Assembly: GCA_011799875.1 (NCBI GenBank)
Contig: CM022299.1
Location: 353,630,526 to 353,694,525 of the forward strand
Direction of reading: 5' to 3'
Source: Thinopyrum elongatum
Taxonomy: Eukaryota > Streptophyta > Magnoliopsida > Poales > Poaceae
Length of the DNA: 64,000 nucleotides
Shown: in pieces, positions 21,360 to 31,980 of the stretch
How positions within the stretch are numbered: position 1 is the stretch's first letter
Layout: the number at the start of each line of letters is the position of its first letter
Translations under genes and position numbers: made by a program
Notes under the pieces: model-generated
What the model was told of the DNA's origin: nothing
The model's input: the letters and a program-made list of their open reading frames with translations, nothing else
The model's database searches: none

Positions 21360-24300
21360 TCAGTCGTTCTGGTCTTGGCGAGTTGAAGCCTCCGGGTTAT
21401 CCTGCACCGGTTCTTCTTCTTCTCCCTCCATCGTCTGGAAGTTAGATGATGTCCAATCGATGCCAGTTAAAGCTTGGAATTCGGCTTCATCATCTATAAG
21501 GTCGGACGGATCAATATCAGGAGCAAAAGTGTGCTTACGTATTGGAGGAATGAGCTCTACAATATCATAAGCCGGCGCTTTCACTTTCTGGTTCTCTTTG
21601 GTATAAGCCGCCTGATACTTAGACAAGTCTGTCTCCTCAGCCAATTTACTGGCCAGCGAGCGCATCTCTCTTACGCATTTTGTGAAGTTGTTCGCTTCGA
21701 AGGGAGACCCATCTTCTTTGAAGCTTGGGCAGCCAGTGGCCAACTCCTCAGGGTCCAACTCTGCTTGCCAGGCTTTAGCCCGGCTCAAAGCAGTAATTGC
21801 ACCGGCTCGAGCTGCGGATCGCTTGATCTCTTCAATCCTTTTGGGCATGGCAGATAACTTGTCTAATACATCCTTGATAAGTGCAGGGGGCTGTTTATTA
21901 TGCGAGATAGCTGCTAGTGACCGCTGTGTGCCTGTGTATAGCTGTTCCACCAGAGTGTAAACCGCCTTGAGCTTTACCAACATATCTTGGCCGAGGTTGG
22001 TACTCCTGGGGCCTATTGAATAAGTGCACAAATGAGTCGCCGGGCGAGTTAAGGTTAAAAAGTGGAAGTGGGCAAAACATCTTGAGTTGCTTACCAAAGA
22101 TTGCAGCTGTCATGTGGGATATGCGGTGTTTTAAACCGGTCAATTCTACAGTCGTTTCCTTCAAAGAAGATTCGGTAGTTTCTGCTCTTTGAACCAAGGA
22201 GGCCTTCTCTTTGTCCCAGGCGGTTCTTTCTGTGGAAAACCCAGTTTTGAGCTTCTCGTTCTCTTCAAGACTAAGCTTGAGCTTGGAATCAGCTTCGCGT
22301 GTTTCCGCCTCTTGCCGTTCAAGCCGGGTCTTCAAATCGGCCGCCTGGTTTTTGGCCTAGGTTAACGCATCCTGCAAATAAGAGTTCAACAAAATTATAT
22401 ACATATTTGCCAAGACACAATTTATGGATAAGTCTCAAGCACGTTGCAAGCAAAGCACTTGACACTTGGGGGCTAATGTGTGCGGAAGTTCTTTTTCCCA
22501 CTTATATTTCTTTTGACCCGGCTCATCTTTATCAACATAAGCCGGCCCATGAGGGCTATAATCTGGAGTTCTTTCAAAGTGATGAACCGGCTCATCTTTA
22601 TTACAGATAAGCCGGCCCATGAGGGCTATGGTCTAAAGTTCTTTCCATATAAATGAACCGGCTCATCTTTATCAAGATAAGCCGGCCCATGAGGGCTACG
22701 ACTATGAAAGATTGAAGAAATAAATGGACAAAGCCTTAACCCTACTCAAAGTATCTTTTCCTACGGATAAGACTTGGGGGCTGGATGACTATATATGTAA
22801 AGGAAACAAATGTTCATACCTCATATTTTTGGCGCAAGTTCTTGACCAAGTCTGCCTCCAGATCACGACCCGTGTGTAGCTGGCTCAGATAGCCAGAGTA
22901 TAACTCATTAACACCCAAGTTTGACTACTTGGCAACATCAAACCTGGCCTTGTTCTTTTCAATCAGCTCTTCCTTGGCAGAGTGCTTGGCTAGAATGGTG
23001 GGGTTCCCCAGTTCAGTATAGCCAGCACCAGTAATGACAACATCCTCTGCATCTCGCTGGGAAGGAGTTTCGTCAGCAGGTCTTATGGGACTTGGCGGTT
23101 TAGCACTGGATGGATCAACATGTATTGGGTCTACCATGACTTCACGAGTCTCTGGTGGCAGGTCATCAGCAGCAGCCTCAGAGTTGTGATGAGAAGCCTC
23201 AGATATGTTTTGGATTTCCGGTTCATTAACTTTGGAGTCTTCGGCCGGTTTATTAACCTTCAGCTTTTTGCTGGGCTTGGCTATGCCACTGAAAATAAGA
23301 CATATGAAGAGGTTATTATGTCAGTTGGTAAAGTGTTAAAGCAAAGAAATTAATGTTCTCACCTGGGAGCGACTTTGAAGAGGGGAATCTGAGTCCCAGT
23401 TGAGTCGCCGGAGGAGGAGTGAGAGGTTCCCTGATAGTTTGAGTCGAAAGGGTTAAGCGGTTGACGAATAAGACCCGCCTTTGGAAAAGATAAGGTTGGA
23501 TTCTATGGCACCTCATTTCGGCGTTTCCGAGGAACCGATGTGTTGGGTAAGCAGGAGGAAAGGTTTCCACAGCCGCTGTTCCGGGTTGTGCATCGAGCTT
23601 CACGCTATTGTTTCTTCAAAATAAAGTTTGGATCCAAGTAAGCTAAAGGGTGAGAAAACCTTACTTTCCGGCTCACTTGTCAAACTTTCTGTCTTGGCAA
23701 AGGCTCTGAGTCAGAGGAAAGGGTAGTTACCTCCTCACCGTCTGCATGGCTGGCCTGCGCGTCATCCTGACAATAATCAGCATCAATAAGATGTACAAAA
23801 AAGGAGCCAAGGGAATCAAGTTCTACCTCCGACTCATCGTCGTTCAGTGTAAATAGCTCCGTTGTGTCTGTTTTCTTCTTAGCAGGCCTCTTGGGAGCCT
23901 TGTTCTTTGCTCTGACCTTTTTGGCCGACTTATCCTGAAGCTTCTTGTTCCGAAAGGATCATCAGCCTGAAGAAGACAAGTAATCGTAAGAAGACAATTT
24001 TTGAGAGGAATAAGATGATAAAGAAGTTTGAAATACTTACAGCCGGAGCCGGGTTGAGAGTGCAAAAGGGGTTCAGTCCCGTCTTGCTACAAGTTGCCAA
24101 GCTCTCATTAAGCAGCATTTTGGTCATCCTGTTGATCTCATCATCGTTCAGTCGCTCTTGGCAGTAACGCTGTGGGTCTTTGACACCGCAGGTATATTCA
24201 CACATTAAACCGGGCCGGCGGCTCAATGGTAAAATTCTCCAAGCGACCCAGCATCGGACTAAGTCAACTCCGGTTAACCCGTTGGCCATCAAGGCCCTTG

Positions 24301-24928
24301 TCTTTGAAAAGATGGGCATATACTTAGACCGTTCTTCGGTGCTGGTCCAGTCTGCGAGGGGATGTCTTGAGCTAAGCCGGTTCTCACGGAAACCTGGCAG
24401 AGGATTCTCATCAGCCGGAGATGTATCTTGGCAGTAAAACCAAGTTTGGTTCTAGTCCTTCGGATGGCTGGGAAGTGCGGCGGCAGGAAAGGCAGCTTCT
24501 TTTCGTCTCTGAATGGAAATTCTGCCAAGTTCTAAGCTGGAGCCGTCTGTGAACTCAGTTTGGCGGTTCAAATAATAAAATTCTCTGAACAAATCCACAG
24601 TGGGTTCTTGTTGAAGATATGCTTCACAAAAGACTTGGAAATTGCAGATGTTGGAGACTGAATTGGGTCCAATGTCTTGCGGATGAAGTAGAAAGAAATG
24701 TAGCACGTCACGGAAATTTTTTGAGCCGGGTGGGGAAAAGCCTCGGAACATGTGATCAGCAAATACTGTGACCTCGCCTTCCTTTGGGGCGGGTATGGCC
24801 TCTTGACCCAGAGCTCTCCAGTTGATCACATTTTTGGCTGCTAAGACGCCTTATTTAACATATTCATTGAGAGTTTCTTCCGTGACAGTGGAAACGATCC
24901 AGTTGCATGAAGTGACGGTCTTGGTCAT
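21360..24928 (-). pseudogene. Antisense spliced ORF of Tat-type element 1 (PF04195-like N-terminus)
   Basis: Read on the reverse strand, an ATG at 24,928 opens a long exon to a GTAAGT donor near 24,042. It contains a domain like Pfam PF04195, 'putative gypsy type transposon' (FADHMFRGFSPPGSKNF; HPQDIGPNSVSNICNFQ), followed by a Trp/Tyr-rich part. It has an in-frame TAA at 24,851 and TAG at 24,452. A Lys-rich exon follows a CTTCTTCAG acceptor at 23,966. Later blocks are an acidic/Pro segment (about 23,137-22,925), a strong coiled coil rich in Glu and Lys (about 22,335-22,098), and a helical C-terminal domain with an acidic tail ending at 21,360. The same layout is seen in element 2. Exon borders in the middle are not all resolved. 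Antisense ORFs of this type are known from Tat-lineage elements; their role is unknown. Confidence 0.7.
22512..22700. repeat. Three-copy ~70-bp tandem repeat inside the antisense gene
   Basis: ACCGGCTCATCTTTAT...ATAAGCCGGCCCATGAGGGCTA recurs from about 22,516, 22,585 and 22,656 (period 69-71 bp). Each unit is partly palindromic: CCGGCTCATC near its start and AAGCCGGCCCATG about 20 bp later. It lies between coiled-coil exons, so probably in an intron. Confidence 0.8.
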
Positions 24929-25545
24929 TTTTGTTGATGAAAGAACCGAGAGAGGGAAATATTGCCGGGTCAAGATTATGATGTTAAGCCATCCGATGAT
25001 CAGAAAGCAAGTGTATCATACAAGATCAATTCGTATGAAAAGAATATGTGCTATGAAGATTGGCATGATTAAACCGGTAAGACACCGTTAGGTGATGCAT
25101 ACACAGAATATATACTGGCGGTTTAAAGGTTCAGAAATAAGCCGGCAGGCGTTTGGCGGATTACGAAAATTCAGTTAAGCCGCCCCCATGGCAGTGATAG
25201 GATGGTTATCTATAGATCTGAAGTGGAGTAAAATTTTGCTAAGTGCTGGATAAACAGGTTTTACAAGTTTCACTTATGATTTTGGATCTATGGCCGTCCG
25301 GAAAATGAGAATAATTTGTAAACCTAGAATCACGGCGGAGGAAAGATTTGCAAACTGAGATTGAATCTTGGGTAGAAGGGGTATTTCTATAGTCGGAAGA
25401 TGGTGTTAAACTGTTTCTGCGCGACGTCAGTGCTATTTCCAGATCAAGCTGAGCATTCTAGAAGGAAGCGTTGACGAACAGCGAAGAACGCCGATGAACG
25501 GCCGTAACCCTAATGCAGATTTGGTGTGAGGGGAGATGAGCGCTT
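24929..25545. other. Probable first intron of the antisense gene
   Basis: No supported exon was seen. It contains many AAGCCGGC/GCCGGCTT words typical of this element. Confidence 0.35.
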
Positions 25546-25776
25546 ACTGATGTTGAGGAACAGCGGAGGAGCACCGCATTTTTCCGGTCCGTTTAGGTCG
25601 AGGCAGCGGCCGGAGCTGACGTCGCTGGGAAGACGGCGGTGGCGGAGCTCTGTTGCGGTGTTGTCAGGAGGAAGGAGATGAAGAAGAGGAGGCAGGGGTA
25701 AAAAGTAAAAAGGGGGACCCCTGTCTCTATTTATAAGGAGATGACGAGATGGCATGCACGGGAATCGAGGAGGCAA
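25546..25776 (-). promoter_or_regulatory. Antisense promoter and 5' leader of element 1
   Basis: On the reverse strand a clean TATA box (TATAAATA, + coordinates 25,728-25,735) is followed by a purine/pyrimidine-rich leader and, about 185 bp further, a GTAAGC donor near 25,546. No good coding start lies between, so this looks like a non-coding first exon with an intron before the ATG at 24,928. It would drive transcription towards pol, opposite to the LTR promoter. Confidence 0.5.
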
Positions 25777-26008
25777 AAATGATTATGCTAGCAAAGCGGG
25801 CGCCTTGATTTTCGGAAGGTCCATTAAGATAAAGATCCGTTGAGGTATCCCGAGTTTTGTGCAGAGTTAATGTGCATGATGTCATAGTGGGTTACCATGG
25901 TTCTGCTATGTGACGTCATGGCGGGTTACAGCAGGATGGAAAGAAATTGATAATGGAAAATTCTGCTAAGTCAAATAGCGGAGATTGATGGGAACAAGTT
26001 CAAATCAA

Positions 26009-26020
26009 CCTGGGGCCTAT
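26009..26020 (+). promoter_or_regulatory. Polypurine tract of element 1
   Basis: CTGGGGCCTA directly before the 3' LTR start TGTTGAGG is the expected place for the plus-strand primer. It is short and mixed compared with a perfect purine tract. Confidence 0.5.
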
Positions 26021-26521
26021 TGTTGAGGATATAACTCCGAGGCATGGCCCGTCCAGGATGGGCCGGGTCACACCGTTAGCGGCTTAAGGCGAGAAGGCCC
26101 AAGAAGACTGAAGGCCCAAGACCCGGAGGTGGCTTAAGGCCCGAAGGTGTGAACCGCCATGTAATGACTTGTTCTGTAATGAAGGTTAAGTTAGAAACCG
26201 AGCTGATCACGTTTGTGTGAGCCGGCCGGGACTCTGTAAGCCGCCGGGCATCGACCTGTATATAAAGAGGTGACCCGGCGGCGGGTGAACTGGAGAATCA
26301 ACAAGTCGAGAATTAGGTCAAGCATATTTGCTCCCTTGTAATCGAAACCCATCCAATACAAATAAGAGCAGGACGTAGGCTTTTACCTCATTGAGAGGGG
26401 CCGAACCTGGGTAAATTCCTTGTGTCCTTTGTCCCGTCCAACCCCTTCAAGCTAACCTAGTTGCGATGGCTCCACACCTAAGTCCTTTTGCTAGGACATC
26501 TGCTGTGACAAATCCACGACA
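26021..26521 (+). repeat. 3' LTR of Gypsy element 1
   Basis: 501 bp, TG...CA ends, aligned along its full length with the 5' LTR. It keeps an intact TATATAAAG box at 26,259-26,267 that the 5' copy has lost, so any transcription from here would run into the flanking gene island at 26.5 kb onward. Confidence 0.9.
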
Positions 26522-26959
26522 CGCTGTGAAAAGAAAAAAAGGTTGCACAACTTTGGCTATAGGTGACATGGCGGCATCATACAGTAGCAATCGTTCGCTA
26601 TAGTTGTAGTACTAGGACGATAACTCCTATGAACCTTGCGCTTGGCTCTTCGCCTCTTCGGGAGGTTCAACCGTTCGTACTCCTGTGAACCTTGCACTTG
26701 GCTCTTCGCCTCTTCGGAAGGTCCAACAATGTCAGTACAATATGCTTCTGGTAATTTGACACCGAATGAACTGCTGCATGTCCACCGCGAGGGCAAGGGC
26801 GAGGGAGAGGGAGAGGGCATTGTAGTCAAAACCCTCTCCTCGTACTGCAAGCCACCGCATGCGTGGGCGAGGGAGAGGGCGTAGGCGCACGTAGTAAGCA
26901 AGCTTCTCCTTGTCCTGTGAGCCACCGCGCGTGGGCGAGGGAGAGGGCATAGTTAGCAA
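26522..26959. repeat. Gene-island DNA with two small tandem duplications
   Basis: One unit of about 55 bp (CTCCTATGAACCTTGCGCTTGG / CTCCTGTGAACCTTGCACTTGG) is repeated at about 26,625 and 26,681. A second (GTGGGCGAGGGAGAGGGC, then AGCAAGCTTCTCCTTGT) is repeated near 26,864 and 26,930 with a partial copy near 26,800. No gene is supported. Confidence 0.6.
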
Positions 26960-27307
26960 GCTTCTCCTTGTTCTGCGAGTTGACGGGACACATCAAAGTA
27001 GTACTAGTCCATACTGCGTCCTTTCCGGTTAATATGACTTAATTTGAAATGAGAAAAATACACTGGTGGTCAATGTATGTAACAATACGCTCATTACGGT
27101 CACTATATAGTTTTGCGGTGATTATTCGGTCACTAGCTCACCATAGAGCACCGTATTGCACCCTGCTGACCGGCCACATAGCTGATATGGCACTTTGTTG
27201 ACTGGTTAAATTGACACCTGGTTTCTGGGTCCCACCTATCAGTTGGCAGAGCAAAGAAATCAGTTAAACAAAACTTTATGCAGGCGCGACATGAGTATCA
27301 TAAGTTA
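26960..27307. other. Spacer, no gene seen
   Basis: No supported frame or element end was found. Confidence 0.3.
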
Positions 27308-27567
27308 GGCTGCTTGTAATGGGTAGTATCATAAGTTAGTATCATGCTTATGATACTAGTGTATGATACTACCTCTCTAATGCATAGTATCATATATGAC
27401 TTTATTTATTGCCATCCATGACACATAGTAGTATAGCATTTATTATGATACGGTATCATGATATGATACTCAACCCTCTCTTTCTTCATTTAATTCCATG
27501 CCACCTCATCTAAATTGCCTAGTTGGCATGCATGATACTAGCTATGATACTCCCATTACGACCAGCC
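27308..27567. mobile_element. Tourist MITE (PIF/Harbinger) with TTA target duplication
   Basis: The left end GGCTGCTTGTAATGGGTAGT matches the inverse of the right end (ACTCCCATTACGACCAGCC) over about 40 bp, including GTATCATA words. TTA lies on both sides (27,305-27,307 and 27,568-27,570), the classic Tourist duplication. ATGATACT and its inverse recur throughout, so the element can form a long hairpin. Confidence 0.9.
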
Positions 27568-28225
27568 TTAGAAAATTTTCGAACAAAGAGTGTACATCTA
27601 CACTTCCAATGCACTTAGCCTTTAATCTAATCGGTATTGATTGACTAATGCACCAACTTGTGCTCTAGCTATAGGTTGCATGTCTATCCGTAGTTACAGC
27701 ATGCAACAACCTTCATTTAATCTTCTTCTCTCAATGGTCGCATGCACACATAAGTCTGCTACTTTTGGGCATTAATTATGCCATGGAGTTCTGGTTCCTC
27801 TTGGTCAATGTGTAAATCTCTATATGTACAGTTTTTCATGGACGGAGGGAGTAGGTTGAGCACTTGAGCGTGAGCATGTGTGTTGTGTTGTGTGCTGTGT
27901 GCCGCATGGATGCGTGAGTGTTGCGTGCGTGCATGTGTACGTGTGAGTATTGCATGCATGCATGAGGCTTCTACTCCCTCCCATTGACATGTTCATATTT
28001 CAAGCTTCATTAAAATGTTGCATGCAAGAATTAACAGAAAAATCACCAATGCGTGTAAAAGTTCTGGTCTTTTGTTCTTCACGCATGCATTCCAATTAAT
28101 ACGTTCGTAAACAGAATTTTCTTGAGGAAAACGAGCCCATTATTGAGTACTTTTGGAAAAAAATCTTCGGGTACTCATCATTTACTACTACCTTGGTTGA
28201 TGATTTTTTATTGACCTGTATATAA
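27568..28225. other. Spacer with GT-rich tract, no gene seen
   Basis: 27,857-27,965 is rich in TGTG, GCGTG and GCATG words on +. Fragments ACGGAGGGAGTAG (near 27,842) and CTACTCCCTCC (near 27,970) look like isolated Stowaway ends. No gene is supported. Confidence 0.45.
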
Positions 28226-28435
28226 ACCTCCGTCCTAGTTTATTGGTCCCCTTCGTATTTAGTGTAAAATTTTGACCGTAAATTTAACTAACGAAGTGTC
28301 AATGCATGTCATAAAAAACTATACCATTAAAAACTATGTTCAAATACGAATCCAGTGATATGATTTTTGGTGACATGCATTAACATTTTATTAGTTAAAT
28401 AGATGGTCAAAGTTTGACACAAAATACTAGTAGTA
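28226..28435. mobile_element. Stowaway-like MITE, copy 1 (left of F-box pseudogene 2)
   Basis: It contains TTTATTGGTCCCCTTCGTAT, then TTGACC and TTAACTAAC words, a central inverted pair around CAAATACGAATCCA, and GTGACATGCATTAACATTTT on the other arm. The same sequence occurs at 31,286-31,485. The left terminal repeat is damaged and the right one is truncated. Confidence 0.65.
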
Positions 28436-29112
28436 CTCCTACATTATTGGCGCTGGGTGCCTTGGCCAATGTTTCATCTTGTTGGACAGGATCAGAGTAG
28501 AGGCATAGGGATACTATAGATAGGAAGTCTTGGCGATCCATTATTCCCCATCTCGGTCAGAGAGAACTATTCAACTAGTCTTCATAGTGAAGTGACAATA
28601 CACGCTGCAGCTGATGGGACACTTAATTAGTAAGCTGAACCAGCGTGTTGGTGTTACTAAATCAGCCTTACCCTGTACTGCCATCATGTTTGCCAGTGGA
28701 GCACACTTCCGCAAATACGCCTACGCACCTCTCTCTTCCATTAACTGACATATGGGCCCTCTTGAGGTAGACCCACATGTCATCGGCTTAACTATTTACA
28801 CTCCAAAGGACAGTATATCCTGGTAGTAGTACTAGTAGAATTGAGATTTAATGCACTTTCTTGCCCGTCTTTCCCTCTTCTTCCTCCTCTCTTCTTCTTC
28901 CTCCTCTCTTCCGCATCATCGGCCGCACACCATTTCCCCCCGCTCACTGCTCGCCCGCCGCGCCATCTTCCTCGGTAGCTCGCGTGTACCATATCCCCCC
29001 CACTCACTGCTCGGCCACACACGCCATCTTCTTTGCTCGCCCGCCTGAATCCACTTCCCCGCTCGCTCGCAGGCACCGAAAACCCCAATCACTCAGCGCC
29101 CTAAAAAACCCT
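28436..29112. other. 5' flank of F-box pseudogene 2
   Basis: A pyrimidine-rich stretch (about 28,860-29,000) precedes the gene and is open in several frames because of its composition. It probably holds the 5' UTR. No clear TATA box was picked. Confidence 0.35.
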
Positions 29113-30947
29113 ATGGCAGAACCGACTGACACGCAGAGGCGCGATTGGAATTCCCTCCCCGATGTTCTCTTGGAGCAGATCTGTAATCGTATGGACCTGC
29201 TCAGCACTGTGCGTCTGGCCGCATGCTCGGTGTCTATGTACCGTCTACTCGTCTGCAACCGGCCGGCCCTTTTCAAGACACCCTGCTTGCTGATGCCCGA
29301 TCCTCATAGGTGGCCCAAACACCAACTTGACGATCCTACCGAGGTTGCCATGGTGCCCCTTGACATGCTACCACTACCCGCCCACCTATCCTTCATGCGC
29401 GGTCACTACTGGGCGGGAATGAAGGCCAACTGGATCGTCCTCATCCACCAATCCGGTAGTCCGTGGCGTCTCGTGTATATCTACACCCAGCGAGAGATCA
29501 CTCTTCCATTGTTGGATACCGCCAGCATCGAGCCTCGTGGCCCGCCGGACACTCCTGCCTACTACACACGAGATGCGTCGAGCTTTTGGTGCGACCTCCG
29601 TTTGCTGAAGGTTGTAATTTACGAAGTGCCCACACCATCAGAAGACTACATGGATTACAAGCTCATTGCCTTGTTTGACATGGGATTAGTCTATCTGGAA
29701 TCCGGTCGCCATACATGGTTATGGCTCATCATCAATCATGTTGACCTTACATTTTTGTCTGATGCTATAGTGCACGATGGCATCGTTTACGCGGTCGACG
29801 CACAGATTGGCTGCATATACTGGTAGAATCTATCGTCGTGTAATTGTTCTATCTCATCTCATCTATACCTTATGAATACGACAGCCTGTTGATTGTTAGA
29901 AATTTAGAATAGATAGTATGTCTATAACCACATCATTGCTATATGTTCCTCTCATTTCCTAGATTTTTATGACCACACATGTTATTGTTAGAGTTGATAT
30001 GAGAACAATTGGCATCTAATGATTGTTAGAATAGATATTATGAGTATAACCTCATGATTGCTATATGTTACTCTCATTTCCAAGATTTTTATAACCACGC
30101 ATGTTATTGTTAGACTTGATATGAGAACAGTAGTAACTGCTATGGTAGAATATGAGTAGGCCCTGTCATAGCTATTTTCCTCTCATTTTTACATGATGTT
30201 TGAACCATGACATATTGCTAGAATATGAAAGTCATTGGCTTAATTTTTTTTAACTTGGGGTATGATTATGACTACGGCATTGCAATTCTCTGGCTATGAT
30301 CTGTGTCACTGTTATAATAATCTTAATTCCACACATACTCTGAACATGATTGTATATTTTTTGTCCTTTTGGTCCCCAATTTGATTTGTTGCAGCAGACG
30401 CAAATGCGCTGGCCTTCATAATTCCAGGATCTAGAAATATACAAGTCAATGGGTTGTGGTTTATCGCTCGTTCAACTGACGGCGGTCATTTGATGATCAT
30501 TCGCTCGTACCAAATTGACCAAACCATTTCATCAAACCACATGTAGTACAATGCCTGGGGCGTTCGTGACTGTGATGGCTATGGCTGCTTCATGTTCAAG
30601 AAAGATCCCAGCTCCGTTGGGCCAGGCGTATTCAACTGGAGGCGGGTTTACAGCCTCGGCAACCACTCCATGTTCCTCAGGCTCAATTATCCGATCATCC
30701 AACCGGCGATGATTACCGTGCTATGCAACTTACATTCGCCAGGGGGAACTGTGTTTACACCTCATACCATGGGTTTCATGAATCACCATATCCAGAGATT
30801 CGTCGACACAGCTTGTTGCCAGATGATCTTCAGTGTGTGAAAGGCATCAAGCTTCCAAGCGATGAATGGCTTTTGCAAACCCGACATGCGGCGATGTGGT
30901 TCATGCCAACAGCAAATATGCACAACTTGATTCATAGTGATATCTAG
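29113..30947 (+). pseudogene. F-box/DUF295 gene 2, disrupted
   Basis: The ATG at 29,113 starts an intact first exon. Residues about 12-47 form an F-box (WNSLPDVLLEQICNRMDLLS, then AACSVSMYRLLV), followed by DUF295-like beta-propeller sequence to about 29,822, where a TG|GTAGAA donor fits. After an intron of about 570 bp with a TTTGTTGCAG acceptor near 30,394, the DUF295 C-terminal half resumes (VNGLWFIARSTDGGHLMII), but with a TAG at 30,544. It continues in frame (CFMFKKDPSSVGPGVF; YSLGNHSMFLRLNYP) and then shifts frame near 30,710. The last part (YHGFHESPYPEIRRHS) ends at TAG 30,945. The exon-exon phase also does not fit. An earlier ATG-less extension into the pyrimidine-rich leader is unlikely to be coding. 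It would act as an SCF substrate adaptor if intact. Confidence 0.8.
29890..30135 (+). repeat. Two-copy tandem repeat in the F-box 2 intron
   Basis: A unit of about 120-130 bp (GATTGTTAGAA...ATAGATA, TTGCTATATGTT, CTCTCATTTCC, ATGTTATTGTTAGA, GATATGAGAACA) occurs from about 29,890 and again from about 30,022. It lies inside the presumed intron. Confidence 0.75.
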
Positions 30948-31285
30948 ACTGAGCCATGTATCCTACTGCTATAGCACGACCCTCTTTTGTTGGATATTAT
31001 GTACTATAGTTAGTTTGAAAGATAGATACCTTTCAGGGATCAAGTGCATCCTAACTGACCTGCATAGGATGTACTGATAATGATGATGGAGATGTTGTGC
31101 AGAAGCCATATATATCAATTAGGCTTCAAGTGCGTACTTGTTGGTGAAAGTGTTGTCCAATGGGAATTATATTTTGTATTACTCATGTAGCCTACAAAGT
31201 CTGCCGCACAGCATTGCAACTTCGTACTCCATTTCTAAATTTGTACTAGTCCTCTATACCGTATATTGCGCTACTCGTACTACTA
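30948..31285. other. 3' flank of F-box pseudogene 2
   Basis: No gene seen. It may contain the former 3' UTR. Confidence 0.3.
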
Positions 31286-31485
31286 CCTCCCTCCTGATTT
31301 ATTGGTCCCCTTCGTAATTTGTGTCAAATTTTGACCATAAATTTAACTAACTAAATGTTAATGCATGTCACAAAAAATTATATCATTGGATTCGTATTTG
31401 AACATAGTTTCCAATGGTATAATTTTCGGTGACATGCATTGACATTTTGTTAGTTAAACCTATGGTTAAAATGTGACACTAACTA
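31286..31485. mobile_element. Stowaway-like MITE, copy 2 (right of F-box pseudogene 2)
   Basis: It begins CCTCCCTCCTGATTTATTGG after a TA and matches the copy at 28,226-28,435 through GGTCCCCTTCGTA, TTAACTAAC, ATTCGTATTTGAACATAG and GTGACATGCATTGACATTTT. The right terminal repeat is truncated. Confidence 0.75.
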
Positions 31486-31670
31486 CGACTAGTAAGTAGT
31501 ACAGTAGTATTAGTATACGTCGGTCAAATTATTCATCATGTCCTCACATTGAATTGACGTGACAACACGCTGCGCGTGAGGTGACACAAGAGTCACGACG
31601 GCATGTTCGGTTCACCAAAGTGAGCCTCACCCCTCTCATACTACAACAATACTCTCGCATTCTCTACAAA

Positions 31671-31912
31671 ACTAGCAAGATGCCCATGCGTTGCACGGAA
31701 CGTCAAGATGCATTTGTATGAGTAGTTTATCTTGTGGGAGAAAAGGATGAACAAGGGAAGGCCTTATTTGCAAATGTGGAGAGGGGTGTGGGTATGTTTT
31801 TGCAAAATTGCCATAGTTTCCTTCCTGTCCGTCAGATATAAATCAGACGGCCTATATTGCAGGATGGTAGGCACACCATCATCACCAACTTCATTTTTTA
31901 TAAGAGTAGAGA
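31671..31912 (+). mobile_element. Unclassified dispersed repeat, copy C (forward)
   Basis: It starts ACTAGCAAGATGCCCATGCG and runs to about TTATAAGAGTAG. It is the inverse of copy A at 7,378-7,804 without that copy's 200-bp internal extra. It ends just upstream of the NAC-like gene, so it forms part of that gene's 5' flank. Confidence 0.65.
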
Positions 31913-31980
31913 TCACTCTCCCATTCTCTCCCGGTCTCCCCGCCTCCCAGTCGCCACCTTGTTCCGATCCATTTGGTACG

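Larger units (their letters stand above)
13052..26521 (+). mobile_element. Tat-type Gypsy LTR retrotransposon 1 (complete, mutated)
   Basis: Two 501-bp LTRs (13,052-13,552 and 26,021-26,521) with TGTTG...CGACA ends enclose gag-pol on + and an antisense gene on -. The flanking 5-mers CTCTG (13,047-13,051) and CGCTG (26,522-26,526) are a target duplication with one change. The LTRs differ at roughly 15-20 positions by eye, so insertion was recent to moderate in age. The order LTR, gag, PR, RT, RNase H, INT, repeats, antisense ORF, PPT, LTR matches Tat-lineage elements. The element splits a small gene island, with one F-box pseudogene on each side. All reading frames are broken, so it could move only with helper proteins. 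Confidence 0.9.

Noticed and set aside
22500..22700. CRISPR-like regular repeats
   Set aside because: Only three units, whole unit repeated without unique spacers, inside a plant retrotransposon.
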